Positions 16,805-25,513 of a DNA stretch of 64,000 nucleotides are shown here, in pieces (position 1 is the stretch's first letter; each line of letters opens with the position of its first letter). Origin of the DNA: CAVSJJ01 sp963728395 (GTDB lineage: Bacteria > Actinomycetota > Actinomycetes > Actinomycetales > Dermatophilaceae); assembly GCA_963728395.1 (NCBI GenBank), contig CAVSJJ010000001.1, positions 186,001 to 250,000 on the forward strand, read 5' to 3'. The notes beneath the pieces are model-generated. The model saw only the letters and a program-made list of their open reading frames with translations, had not been told where the DNA came from and made no database searches. The position numbers were made by a program, and so were the translations under genes.

Positions 16805-18033
16805 GGCACCTCCCCCGAGGGCGGCGTCGCGCAGACCGGGTCGTCGAGGAAGCCCTCGGCGGCGACCCGACCGATGACGACGATGGCCGGCGGCCGGACC
16901 CCGACCCGGTCCATCACGCTCGCGGCGTCGCCGACGCTCGCGTACGTCACCCGCTCGTGCGCCGTCGAGCCCTGCTCGATGACCGCGACGGGCAGGTCGG
17001 CGGAGATGCCGTGTGCGAGGGCCGCGGCACAGATCGCCGGCAGCGAGGACACCGCCATGAGGAGGACGAGGGTCGCCCCCCCGCCCAGGGCCCCCAGGGC
17101 TGCGGCGTCGGCGCCGGCGTGGCCGGAGGCGACGAGGACCGACGACGCGACGCCACGCTGGGTCACGGGGATGCCGGCCAGTGCCGGGACCGAGAAGGCC
17201 GAGGTGATGCCCGGCACGACCTCCACGTCGATGCCGGCACGGCGGCAGGCGTGGATCTCCTCGCCCCCCCGACCGAAGACATAGGGATCGCCGCCCTTGA
17301 ACCGGACGACGGTCCGGCCGGCCCGGGCCCGCTCGACGAGGATCCGGTTGATCTCGGCCTGGGGCACCGGGTGGTTGTCCGGGCTCTTGCCGACGTTGAC
17401 GATCTCGACGTCCTCGGGCAGCCGGTCGAGGAGCCCCACCGCGCCGAGCCGATCGGTGACGACGACGTCGGCTGCCGCCAGAGCCTCCATCCCGGCCGTC
17501 GTCACCAGGGCCGCCGTGCCCGGTCCGCTGCCGACGAGGATGACCCGGCCGCGCCCGGGGCGACGGCGGCGCAGGTCGACGAGCCCGGACTCGATGTGAG
17601 CCCCGACGGAGTCGCGCACCGCGGCGACCCGGCGCGGATCCGGGTCCCCCGTCGAGACGACGCCGACCGCGAGGTCGCCGTGCCGAGACGACGCCGCCAC
17701 GCGGGCCGAGCCCTCGACGGCGTGCCCCGCGTTGACGCACCAGATCCGCGCGGCGTCGCACCACGACGCGACCTCGGCGTTGACGGCGGGCTCGCTCGTC
17801 GCCGCGATCGCGAGCCACACGCCGTCGAGGTCGGCCCGGACCGCCGGCCGGGCCCGCAGCTCGACATCGCCGTGCCCGGCCACCCGTCGGGCGTCGTCGG
17901 AGGGGGCGGGGTCGACGAGGACGACCTCGGCGCCGTCCTCGACGAGCCGGCGCACGCGGCGCATGCCGACGGAGCCGGCGCCCACGACGAGAACCCGTCG
18001 ACCTCGCAGGTCGAGCCCGACGAGGGTGGTCAC
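16801..18033 (-). CDS. cysG: Siroheme synthase: precorrin-2 dehydrogenase plus uroporphyrinogen-III methyltransferase
   Basis: Bifunctional 410-residue protein. Residues 1 to about 150 hold the Rossmann NAD-binding domain (RRVLVVGAGSVGMRRVRRL) that oxidises precorrin-2 to sirohydrochlorin; residues 160-400 are the SAM-dependent methyltransferase (VILVGSGPG, then VRFKGGDPYVFGRGGEE, and VVPGITSA). The N-terminal domain's chelatase role is presumably taken by the adjacent CbiX protein. GTG start at 18033. Siroheme is the cofactor of nitrite and sulfite reductases, none of which is in the window. Confidence 0.9.
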   Translation of the reverse strand: MTTLVGLDLRGRRVLVVGAGSVGMRRVRRLVEDGAEVVLVDPAPSDDARRVAGHGDVELRARPAVRADLDGVWLAIAATSEPAVNAEVASWCDAARIWCVNAGHAVEGSARVAASSRHGDLAVGVVSTGDPDPRRVAAVRDSVGAHIESGLVDLRRRRPGRGRVILVGSGPGTAALVTTAGMEALAAADVVVTDRLGAVGLLDRLPEDVEIVNVGKSPDNHPVPQAEINRILVERARAGRTVVRFKGGDPYVFGRGGEEIHACRRAGIDVEVVPGITSAFSVPALAGIPVTQRGVASSVLVASGHAGADAAALGALGGGATLVLLMAVSSLPAICAAALAHGISADLPVAVIEQGSTAHERVTYASVGDAASVMDRVGVRPPAIVVIGRVAAEGFLDDPVCATPPSGEVP

Positions 18034-18081
18034 GAGCGGTGCCTCGGGAGGTGGTCATCGCCCCATCGTCACTCCCGCGGC

Positions 18082-18100
18082 GGCCGGACACCAGCCGGCC
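18082..18100 (-). terminator. Weak hairpin downstream of dapB
   Basis: GGCCGG and CCGGCC with a 7-base loop, between dapB and cysG. No T-run follows. It may only partly separate the two genes. Confidence 0.3.
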
Positions 18101-18108
18101 CCCGGACG

Positions 18109-18861
18109 TCAGTCGGCGATGCCGAGGTAGTGCTCCAGCCCGACCGTCACGCCCGGGTGGTCCGCGACCGAGCGGACCGCGGCGATGACCCCGGGCATGA
18201 ACGACGCCCGGTCGGCGCTGTCGTGGCGGAGCGTCAGCGTCTCGCCCTCTGCGCCGAAGAGCACCTCCTGGTGCGCGACGAGACCGCGCAGTCGCACCGC
18301 GTGGACGGGGATGCCGTCGACGCGCGCGCCGCGCGCCCCGTCGGGGTCGGTCTCGGTCGCGTCCGGCACCGGGCCGAGGCCGGCCTCGGCGCGGGCGTTC
18401 GCGATGAGGGCGGCCGTGCGCGCCGCGGTCCCGGACGGCGCGTCGACCTTCTGGGGGTGGTGCAGCTCGATGATCTCGGCCGACTCGTAGAACCGGGCGG
18501 CCTTGGCGGCGAAGGCCATCATCAGGACCGCGCCGAGGGCGAAGTTCGGCGCGATGAGCACCCCGAGGCCGGGACGGGCATCGACCCGAGCGCGCAGGGC
18601 GGCGACCGCGTCGTCGCCCCAGCCGGTCGTGCCCACGACGACGTGGACCCCCCGCTCGACACAGGCCACGACGTTGGCGAACGAGGCGCTCGGCACGGTG
18701 AACTCGACGACGACGTCCGCGCCACCGAAGTCCCCGACGTCATCGCCGACGTCGAACCGCCCGACGAGCTCGAGCCCGGCGGCGGACTCCACGGCCCGGC
18801 AGACCTCGCCCCCCATCCGTCCGCCCGCCCCGAGCACCGCCACGCGCGTCACCTCAGCCAC
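18109..18861 (-). CDS. dapB: 4-hydroxy-tetrahydrodipicolinate reductase
   Basis: NAD(P)H-dependent second step of the diaminopimelate/lysine branch after DapA. In the 250-residue protein the nucleotide-binding loop is VAVLGAGGRMGGEV, the linker is VVGTTGW, and the substrate motif ELHHPQKVDAPSGTA carries the active-site histidines and lysine. GTG start at 18861, 6 bases after a TAGGGT box, so leaderless. Confidence 0.95.
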   Translation of the reverse strand: MAEVTRVAVLGAGGRMGGEVCRAVESAAGLELVGRFDVGDDVGDFGGADVVVEFTVPSASFANVVACVERGVHVVVGTTGWGDDAVAALRARVDARPGLGVLIAPNFALGAVLMMAFAAKAARFYESAEIIELHHPQKVDAPSGTAARTAALIANARAEAGLGPVPDATETDPDGARGARVDGIPVHAVRLRGLVAHQEVLFGAEGETLTLRHDSADRASFMPGVIAAVRSVADHPGVTVGLEHYLGIAD

Positions 18862-18867
18862 CCGAAC

Positions 18868-18873
18868 ACCCTA
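18868..18873 (-). promoter_or_regulatory. Leaderless -10 box of dapB
   Basis: TAGGGT on the minus strand, 6 bases before the dapB GTG. Confidence 0.5.
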
Positions 18874-18999
18874 CTCGGCGGCTCGTCCGTCGAGCCCGGC
18901 CGCAGCGGTGGCAGACCCGGTAAAGAGTTGGCAAAGCGCTGTGAATGCCTTCACCCTCCTCGCGTGGCCCGGCCGCAGAACTGTCCACATTTCGAGATA

Positions 19000-19061
19000 A
19001 CCAGGGGTAGGTTCCCGGGCCCCTGGTGCGCTGGAGTCCTTCCGGTCGCACGACTACCCCT
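19000..19061 (+). promoter_or_regulatory. Possible leader RNA with mutually exclusive hairpins
   Basis: The 425-base gap 18862-19286 between dapB and the first secreted protein carries no gene. ACCAGGGG (19000-19007) pairs with CCCCTGGT (19020-19027) as an 8-base stem. AGGGGTAG (19003-19010) can instead pair with CTACCCCT (19054-19061). The two pairings share bases and exclude each other, as in attenuators or riboswitches. No known riboswitch class is recognised. Confidence 0.3.
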
Positions 19062-19286
19062 GACGTGCATCGACGAGACGCCGATCGGGCCCGCCGCCAA
19101 CGGGCCCGCCCCGGCTCGGCGCCTCATGGTCGGGTGGGCCCGCCCACCCTTTCGAGTCGGCCACCTCGCCGGTCCCCGGACCGGCACCCCAGACTCGTCG
19201 ATGTACCGTGCGAGCGCCGAAGGGTGGTCGGCTCGACGGTCCCTGTCCCCTCCAGGGATCTCGCCCCACGGAAGGATCGACCCCTC

Positions 19287-20600
19287 ATGTCCCGCCGGAC
19301 CACCGCGGTGGTCATGGCTGTCTGCGCCCTCACGGCCGGCCTCTCCCTCGGAGCCGCCACGACAGCCTCCGCCGCCTCCCCCTCCCCGTCCTCCGACATC
19401 ACCGCCGGTGCCGTCGTCGGCATCCTCGCCGGGGTGAGCGCCGGAACCGGCGTCGGCACCTCCTCGACCACTGCGACGGCCCCGACGCGCTTCCCCGTCA
19501 CGACGACCGCCCCGACGATCCGCACGACCACCGGCACCACGAGCTCGCCGACGACCACGACCCCGACGACCACGACCGCCTCGGCGGCGACCGCGATGAA
19601 GCCGTTCGCCGCCGGCAACAACACCCGCGGCTTCGCCACGCTGCGCTCCTTCGCGAGCGCGACGGCGGTAGGCGTGACGAGCGGCGTCGTGGACGTGCCG
19701 TGGAGCGCGATCGAGCCGGCCCAGGGCGCCTACACCACGGCGCCGATCGACGCCGAGCTCGCCACCGCCCGCGCCAACGGCATCGCCGTGCGCCTCCGGG
19801 TCATCGCCGGGACGCAGGCGCCGACCTACGCCAAGCAGATCGGCGGCGCCCCCATCCCGTTCTACGACCACCAGGCCAGGGCCGCGACGACGATCGGCCG
19901 GTTCTGGACGACGGCGTACCAGGCACGGTGGCAGGCGCTCCAGCGCTACCTCGCCGCGAAGTACGACGGCGACCGGCTCGTGCGTGAGGTCAACATCGCC
20001 GGCACCGGCGCGATCTCCGCCGAGGTCATGCTGACCATGGGCAACGACACGATCCCCGGCTCCACCATCACGAACAACAGCCGGCTGCTCGCCGCCGGCG
20101 CGACAGAGACGGCGCGTCGGGCGGCGCTGATGAACGACATCACGTTCATGCAGAACACCTGGACCCACACGCACACGACGCTCTTCTGCCACCCCTACGT
20201 CTCACTCGCCCCGTCCCCGAAGGTGGATCTGACGACCACCGAACAGATCGTCGAGGCCGCCTATCGCAGCAAGCCCGGTGCCACGGTGTTCGGACACACG
20301 GGTGCGGCCGAGTCGACGTTCCGCGGGACGACCCACGGCACCGTCCTCGACATGTACCTCTTCTTCGTCGCCCATCATTACCCCTACATGGCGCAGACCC
20401 AGACCTACGGCGGAGGCGCGAAGAACGACGGCGTCGGCGACCTGGGGTACGTCGTGTCGTGGCTCGCGACCCATGGCGCGTACTCCACCGAGCTCCCCAA
20501 GGGCTGGGAGAACGACGCAGCCACGTTGCGCATCCTCCCCGGCACGACGCGGCGGATGATCGCCTCGGCCACCTCCGGGGCGGGGACAGCCACTCCCTGA
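19287..20600 (+). CDS. Secreted TIM-barrel-like protein (glycoside-hydrolase-like), paralogue 1
   Basis: Exported protein of 437 residues: Sec signal peptide (residues 1 to about 30, ending TASAA), a Thr/Ser/Pro-rich low-complexity linker to about residue 110, then a domain of about 320 residues. The domain opens like many clan-A glycoside hydrolases (VDVPWSAIEPAQGAY, a strand with Trp then EP-G-Y) and continues with VRLRVIAGTQAPTYAKQIGG and GRFWTTAYQARWQALQRYLA. No confident family. The usual strand-4 Asn-Glu pair is not evident (REVNIAGTGAISAEV). The ribosome binding site GGAAGGA lies about 10 bases before the ATG. A paralogue follows in tandem. Confidence 0.72.
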   Translation: MSRRTTAVVMAVCALTAGLSLGAATTASAASPSPSSDITAGAVVGILAGVSAGTGVGTSSTTATAPTRFPVTTTAPTIRTTTGTTSSPTTTTPTTTTASAATAMKPFAAGNNTRGFATLRSFASATAVGVTSGVVDVPWSAIEPAQGAYTTAPIDAELATARANGIAVRLRVIAGTQAPTYAKQIGGAPIPFYDHQARAATTIGRFWTTAYQARWQALQRYLAAKYDGDRLVREVNIAGTGAISAEVMLTMGNDTIPGSTITNNSRLLAAGATETARRAALMNDITFMQNTWTHTHTTLFCHPYVSLAPSPKVDLTTTEQIVEAAYRSKPGATVFGHTGAAESTFRGTTHGTVLDMYLFFVAHHYPYMAQTQTYGGGAKNDGVGDLGYVVSWLATHGAYSTELPKGWENDAATLRILPGTTRRMIASATSGAGTATP

Positions 20601-20611
20601 AGCACGATCCC

Positions 20612-20650
20612 GTGCGGTGCGGTATACCGAGTTCCGTTGTGCCGCACCGC
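20612..20650 (+). terminator. Hairpin between the two tandem paralogues
   Basis: GCGGTGCGG and CCGCACCGC form a 9-base stem with a loop of about 20 bases just after the first paralogue's stop. No T-run. The remaining sequence to 20916 holds no gene; a short hairpin ATGGAG/CTTCCAT lies just before the second gene. Confidence 0.4.
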
Positions 20651-20916
20651 TCTTCGTGCCATTGCCCCGCACAACGGCACGCAGGAATGTGGCGCAGGCC
20701 ACTCCACTTCCGGCCGATCGCGTTGCCCCACAACGTGACCGGACCCCTAGGGCCTTTTCCGGCGCGGCATCGGTGCAGTGGCCCACTGTCGTCCGTTCGG
20801 CCGATGCGCTCGTCGGGCGTCCACGGGTAACGGGAGCCCCAACAGCCGATGTGAGAGCCGGTGCCGCTTCGCCACCCTGGATGGAGTTTCTTCCATGCCC
20901 CTGAGAGAGGAACACC

Positions 20917-22080
20917 ATGCTCGGCACGCGCGTCGCTGCCCTCGCGGCAGCCGGGTGCGTCGTCTTCTCCGGTAGTGCCGCTGCCACCGGCACCGCCGCC
21001 CCTGCGACGTCCGACAGGTCCACCGCCCCCGCCACTCTCGTCGTCGACCAGGTCGCCGCGACCGACACGATGAAGCCCTACGTCCTCGGCAACGCCAGCC
21101 GCAGTCTCAGCGCGATCTCCGGCAAGACCGCCGCGCTCAGCGCACGCGTGAACGCCGTTGTCGTCAGCCTCGACTGGAAGAACCTCGAGCCGACAGAGGG
21201 CACCTTCAACGACGCGCCGATCGACAACGCACTCGCGTCGGCCGAGGCCAAGGGGCTCACCGTCCGGTTGCGCGTCCTCGCCGGCACGATGGCGCCGACC
21301 TTCGCCAAGCAGGTCGGCGGCGCCCCGATCCCGTTCGCCGACCACCAGGCGAGGGCCGACCTGACGATCGGCCGGTTCTGGACGAGCGCGTACCAGGCGA
21401 AGTGGCAGGCCTTCCAGCGCCACCTGGCCGCGAAGTACGACAGCAACCGGCTCCTGCGCGAGGTCAACATCTCCGGCGCCGGCACGATCTCCGCCGAGGT
21501 CATGCTCACGATGGGCAACGACGTCGTCACCGGCTCGACCATCACGAACAACGACCGACTCATGGCAGCCGGAGCCACCGAGGCAGCCCGTCGCGCCGCC
21601 CTCATGAACGACATCACGTTCATGCAGCAGACGTGGAAGCAGACACACACGACGCTCTTCTGCGCCCCGTACGTCACCCTCGACCCGAAGCCGAAGTCCA
21701 GCCTGTCGATCACCGAGGACATCGTTGCCGCGGCATACGCCTCGGCACCCGGCCACACCGTCTTCGGTCACACCGGGGCCGCCTCGGACACCTTCCGCGG
21801 GCTCACCCACCCGACGGTCCTACAGATGTACGAGTTCCTCATCGCCAACCACTACCCGTTCATGGCGCAGACGCAGGCCTACAGCGGCGGCGCGAAGAAC
21901 AACGGCGTCGGAGACCTCTCCTACGTCGTCGCCTGGCTCGCCGCCCATGGCGCGTACTCCACCGAGCTCCCCTCCGGCTGGCAGTACGACGGCGGAGCCC
22001 TACGGGTCATGCCCGGGACGACGCGGCGGATGGTCGCCTCGTCGACCCGCGGCGGGCTCACCTCGATGCACGCCGCCTGA
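20917..22080 (+). CDS. Secreted TIM-barrel-like protein (glycoside-hydrolase-like), paralogue 2
   Basis: Exported protein of 387 residues with a Sec signal peptide (about residues 1-28, with VVFSGSAAATGTAA) and only a short linker, then the same domain as the preceding gene, clearly similar over its whole length (for example the shared HQARA, TIGRFWT and SAEVMLTMGND). It begins VVVSLDWKNLEPTEGTF. It lacks the Thr-rich linker of its neighbour. GAGAGAGG before the ATG is a good ribosome binding site. A candidate nucleophile Glu in paralogue 1 (TGAAEST) is replaced here (TGAASDT), so at least that residue is not conserved. Substrate unknown; a cell-surface polysaccharide is a guess. Confidence 0.72.
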   Translation: MLGTRVAALAAAGCVVFSGSAAATGTAAPATSDRSTAPATLVVDQVAATDTMKPYVLGNASRSLSAISGKTAALSARVNAVVVSLDWKNLEPTEGTFNDAPIDNALASAEAKGLTVRLRVLAGTMAPTFAKQVGGAPIPFADHQARADLTIGRFWTSAYQAKWQAFQRHLAAKYDSNRLLREVNISGAGTISAEVMLTMGNDVVTGSTITNNDRLMAAGATEAARRAALMNDITFMQQTWKQTHTTLFCAPYVTLDPKPKSSLSITEDIVAAAYASAPGHTVFGHTGAASDTFRGLTHPTVLQMYEFLIANHYPFMAQTQAYSGGAKNNGVGDLSYVVAWLAAHGAYSTELPSGWQYDGGALRVMPGTTRRMVASSTRGGLTSMHAA

Positions 22081-22128
22081 GGGCGGCCACTTCGGCGGCT
22101 CCTCCCACCACCGCCGAAGACGCGAAGC

Positions 22129-22159
22129 GGGGCGGCATACCGAGAAGGTATGCCGCCCC
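22129..22159. terminator. Bidirectional terminator built from an inverted pair of the 8-mer
   Basis: GGGGCGGCATACC and GGTATGCCGCCCC form a perfect 13-base stem with a 5-base loop (GAGAA) between convergent genes: the secreted paralogue 2 on the plus strand and pnp on the minus strand. The stem contains CGGCATAC and GTATGCCG, the window-wide repeat in both orientations. No T-run on either side. Confidence 0.75.
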
Positions 22160-22181
22160 GCCTGGGATGCTGCCGGGCCGC

Positions 22182-24575
22182 TCAGGCGTCGGCCGGCTCC
22201 TGGGCGTGCTCGCCCTCGCCGCCACGACCCCCACGCCGGCGGCTGCGGTGTCGGCGCTCACGCCGCTCGCCGCCCTCGCCGTCGTCGGCGGGCGCACCGG
22301 CGTCCGCGCCGTCCGAGTCCTCGGACGCCTCGGCGCCATCGGTGGAGCCGGCGTCGTCGCCGGCGGCCGTGCTGGCGGCTCCGTTGTCGGCGAGAACGGC
22401 CGCGAGGCTCAGCTTGCCGCGCGGGTCGATCTCCTTGAGCTCGACCTGGACCTTCTGGCCGACGCTGAGGACGTCCTCGACGGCGTCGATCCGCTTGCCG
22501 CCGACGAGCTTGCGCACCTCGGAGATGTGCAGCAGGCCGTCCTTGCCGGGCAGCAGCGAGATGAACGCGCCGAAGGTCGTCGTCTTGACGACGGTCCCGA
22601 GGAAGCGCTCACCGATCTCCGGCATCTGCGGGTTGGCGATCGCGTTGACCGCCGCCCGCGCCGCCTCGGCCGAGGGACCGTCGGTCGCGCCGATGTAGAC
22701 GGTGCCGTCGTCCTCGATCGAGATCTCGGCGCCGGTGTCCTCCTGGATCTGGTTGATCATCTTGCCCTTCGGGCCGATGACCTCGCCGATCTTGTCGACC
22801 GGGACCGTCACCGAGATGACCCGCGGAGCATAGGGGCTCATCTCGTCCGGGGCGTCGATCGCCTCGTTCATGACGTCGAGGATGTACAGCCGCGCGTCAC
22901 GCGCCTGGGTCAGCGCGCCGGCCAGCACGTCGGCGGGGATGCCGTCGAGCTTGGTGTCGAGCTGGATGGCCGTCACGAACTCCCTCGTGCCGGCGACCTT
23001 GAAGTCCATGTCGCCGAAGGCATCCTCGGCGCCGAGGATGTCGGTCAGAGCGGCGTACTGCGTCTGGCCGTCGACCTCGGCGGACACGAGCCCCATCGCG
23101 ATGCCCGCGACCGGAGCGCGCAGCGGCACGCCGGCGTTGAGGAGTGACAGGGTGGAGGCGCAGACCGACCCCATCGACGTCGAGCCGTTGGAGCCCAGCG
23201 CCTCGGATACCTGGCGGATCGCGTAGGGGAACTCCTCGCGGCTCGGCAGCACGGGCATGAGCGCGCGCTCGGCAAGCGCACCGTGGCCGATCTCGCGACG
23301 CTTCGGCGAGCCGACCCTCCCGGTCTCGCCGGTGCTGTAGGGCGGGAAGTTGTAGTTGTGCATGTACCGCTTGCGGCTCACCGGTGAGAGCGTGTCGAGC
23401 TGCTGCTCCATCCGGAGCATGTTCAGCGTCGTCACCCCCATGATCTGGGTCTCGCCGCGCTCGAAGATGGCCGAGCCGTGCGCTCGAGGCAGCACCTCGA
23501 CCTCCGCCGAGAGCGCCCGGATGTCGGCGAGCCCGCGGCCGTCGATGCGGACCTTGTCGCGCAGGATCCGCTCGCGGACGAGCTTCTTCTGCACCGAGCG
23601 GTAGGCCGCCGACAGCTCCTTCTCACGCCCCACGAAGCCCGAGCCCTCCCCGGCGAAATCGGCCTTCATGGCCGCCTTGATCTCGTCGAGGCGCTCCTCG
23701 CGCTCCTGCTTGCCGGCGATGCTGAGCGCCTCGGCCAGCCGGTCGGAGACGGCGGCCTCGACCGCGGCATACGCGTCGTCCTCGTAGTCGAGGAAGATCG
23801 GGAACTCCTCGACGGGCTTGGCGGCCGCGGTCGCGAGCTCGGTCTGGGCCTCGCAGAGGACCTTGATGAAGCGCTTGGACGCCTCGAGTCCCTCGGCGAC
23901 GATCTCCTCGGTGGGGGCCTGCTTGCCCTGGCTCGTGACGAGGTCCCACGTGGCGTCGGTCGACTCCGCCTCGACCATCATGATCGCGACGTCGTCACCG
24001 GCGACCCGGCCGGCGACGACCATGTCGAACGTGGAGCGCTGGCTGTCGGAGAAGTTGGGGAACGCGACCCACGTGCCGTCGATGAGGCTGACCCGGACGC
24101 CGCCGATCGGGCCGGAGAACGGCAGACCGGAGATCTGGGTCGACGCGCTTGCCGCGTTGATGGCGACGACGTCGTACTGGTGGTCGGGGTTGAGCGAGAG
24201 GACGGTGATGACGACCTGGACCTCGTTACGCAGGCCCTTGGTGAAGGTCGGGCGCAGCGGGCGGTCGATGAGCCGACAGGTGAGGATCGCGTCCGTGGAC
24301 GGGCGGCCCTCGCGCCGGAAGAAGCTGCCGGGGATCTTGCCCGCGGCGTACATCCGCTCCTCGACGTCGACGGTGAGGGGGAAGAAGTCGAACCCCTCGC
24401 GCGGGTGCTTCCCCGCAGTGGTGGTGGACAGCAGCATCGTCTCGCCGTCCAGGTAGGCGCTCACGGCGCCGCCGGCCTGCTTGGCCAGCCGTCCGGTCTC
24501 GAACCGGACCGTGCGGGTGCCGAAACTGCCGTTGTCGATGACGGCTTCGGCGACAGTGATCTCTGGACCCTCCAT
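22182..24575 (-). CDS. pnp: Polyribonucleotide nucleotidyltransferase (PNPase)
   Basis: 3'-5' phosphorolytic exoribonuclease, in actinobacteria also linked to RNA 3'-end tailing. The 797-residue protein holds two RNase PH-like cores, the second with the catalytic stretch GEDAFGDMDFKV-like GAEDAFGDMDFKVAG, a KH domain (IGEVIGPKGKMINQI) and an S1 domain (GTVVKTTTFGAFISLLPG), then a long acidic-to-basic Ala/Asp/Glu and Arg-rich tail of about 80 residues. GGAGGG precedes the ATG at 24575. It follows rpsO, the standard order. Confidence 0.96.
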   Translation of the reverse strand: MEGPEITVAEAVIDNGSFGTRTVRFETGRLAKQAGGAVSAYLDGETMLLSTTTAGKHPREGFDFFPLTVDVEERMYAAGKIPGSFFRREGRPSTDAILTCRLIDRPLRPTFTKGLRNEVQVVITVLSLNPDHQYDVVAINAASASTQISGLPFSGPIGGVRVSLIDGTWVAFPNFSDSQRSTFDMVVAGRVAGDDVAIMMVEAESTDATWDLVTSQGKQAPTEEIVAEGLEASKRFIKVLCEAQTELATAAAKPVEEFPIFLDYEDDAYAAVEAAVSDRLAEALSIAGKQEREERLDEIKAAMKADFAGEGSGFVGREKELSAAYRSVQKKLVRERILRDKVRIDGRGLADIRALSAEVEVLPRAHGSAIFERGETQIMGVTTLNMLRMEQQLDTLSPVSRKRYMHNYNFPPYSTGETGRVGSPKRREIGHGALAERALMPVLPSREEFPYAIRQVSEALGSNGSTSMGSVCASTLSLLNAGVPLRAPVAGIAMGLVSAEVDGQTQYAALTDILGAEDAFGDMDFKVAGTREFVTAIQLDTKLDGIPADVLAGALTQARDARLYILDVMNEAIDAPDEMSPYAPRVISVTVPVDKIGEVIGPKGKMINQIQEDTGAEISIEDDGTVYIGATDGPSAEAARAAVNAIANPQMPEIGERFLGTVVKTTTFGAFISLLPGKDGLLHISEVRKLVGGKRIDAVEDVLSVGQKVQVELKEIDPRGKLSLAAVLADNGAASTAAGDDAGSTDGAEASEDSDGADAGAPADDGEGGERRERRHRSRRRGGRGGEGEHAQEPADA

Positions 24576-24694
24576 GGGCCCTCCATTCCTGTGATTCCAA
24601 ACGAACCGCGTGCATCGTCGTTGTGCACGGGGTGTGCTTCTGGTCGTGCTGGTGTGGTCTTCCCGTATGCAGTTGTGACCTTCATGCGAGAGGA

Positions 24695-24717
24695 GCGGCC
24701 CTCGTGACGAGGACCGC
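24695..24717 (-). promoter_or_regulatory. Hairpin in the rpsO-pnp spacer
   Basis: Stem GCGG-x-CCTCG with CGAGG-x-CCGC and a TGA loop in the 157-base gap between rpsO and pnp. In E. coli this spacer holds a partial terminator and an RNase III processing site for pnp autoregulation; a similar role here is inferred from position only. Confidence 0.4.
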
Positions 24718-24732
24718 CCCCCTGGCGAAGCG

Positions 24733-25002
24733 TTATCGGCGCAGACCGAGGCGCTTGATGAGCGAGCGGTAGCGCTCGACGTCGACGCTCTCGAGGTAGC
24801 GCAGGAGCCGGCGGCGCTGCCCGACGAGGAGCAGCAGGCCACGGCGGCTGTGGTGGTCGTGCTTGTGCTCACGCGCATGGTCGGTGAGGTAGGTGATGCG
24901 CGCCGTGAGGAGGGCGACCTGGACCTCCGGGGAGCCGGTGTCGCCCTCGGTCGTGGCGTACTCGGCGATGATCTTCTTCTTCTCGTCGATGCTGAGCGGC
25001 AT
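24733..25002 (-). CDS. rpsO: 30S ribosomal protein S15
   Basis: 89-residue ribosomal protein that binds 16S rRNA early in 30S assembly. The S15 signature is complete (GDTGSPEVQVALLTARI, then HDHHSRRGLLLLVGQRRRLL). Normal length. AAGGAGAG lies about 11 bases before the ATG. Co-directional with pnp. Confidence 0.97.
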   Translation of the reverse strand: MPLSIDEKKKIIAEYATTEGDTGSPEVQVALLTARITYLTDHAREHKHDHHSRRGLLLLVGQRRRLLRYLESVDVERYRSLIKRLGLRR

Positions 25003-25144
25003 GGGGCGACGACTCTCCTTCTCTGGTGTGATGCTGCGCGGCGCTCCCGGGCTGGTTCACCGGGGCTCTCTGGATCCGCGGCCGAGTTCACGGCGGTGTC
25101 CCAGGCTACCAGCGGCCGGGCCGGCGCCCTAATTGCCCGCTCCT

Positions 25145-25150
25145 GGTCAA
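25145..25150 (-). promoter_or_regulatory. Possible -35 element upstream of rpsO
   Basis: TTGACC on the minus strand in the 511-base gap 25003-25513. The next TA-rich hexamer (TAGGGC) is only 13 bases on, too close, so the pairing is uncertain. I see no gene in this gap. Confidence 0.25.
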
Positions 25151-25303
25151 GACCGCCCCGGTGTCGCCCTTCTCACCCGCTCCGCCCCGCGGCCGCGAGG
25201 CTACCGTGGGAGGAGATCGCGCGGGTGCATCCGATCCGCGCCCGCGCCGAGCCGGCGGTCCGGTGTCCCGCGTCCGCCGCGGAGGCCCCGTCGCCGCGCC
25301 TGG

Positions 25304-25336
25304 TCCGAATGCCGGGACCAATCCCTTGGATTCGGA
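25304..25336. other. Two-tier hairpin in the rpsO/sugar-operon gap
   Basis: TCCGAAT (25304-25310) pairs with ATTCGGA (25330-25336), and inside it GGGA pairs with TCCC around a CCAA loop. TTTT follows 12 bases later on the plus strand. It could be a terminator or part of a small RNA; neither is supported further. Confidence 0.3.
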
Positions 25337-25381
25337 CGACGAAGGTCCTTTTATGTGCCATCCTGGCCCTCAGGACTCGGT

Positions 25382-25397
25382 CATTTAGTCACAAATG
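25382..25397. promoter_or_regulatory. Candidate operator CATTT-N6-AAATG
   Basis: A short AT-rich perfect dyad 117 bases before the sugar-binding-protein gene, unusual in this GC-rich DNA. It could bind a regulator encoded elsewhere; none is adjacent. Confidence 0.3.
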
Positions 25398-25513
25398 GAT
25401 GACGATCGCCCGTCGAACGCCGACGCGGGGGGCGTAGTCGACACATACTGACGCTGTACCCCGCGAAGACGCGGACGGCGATCGTCGCCCGCACTGACAC
25501 ACAAAGGATCAGC

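Noticed and set aside
20770..20916. Cyclic di-AMP (ydaO-type) riboswitch before the second secreted paralogue
   Set aside because: A GGGTAACGGGAGCCCC string is loosely similar, but the remaining conserved blocks of that class are missing.
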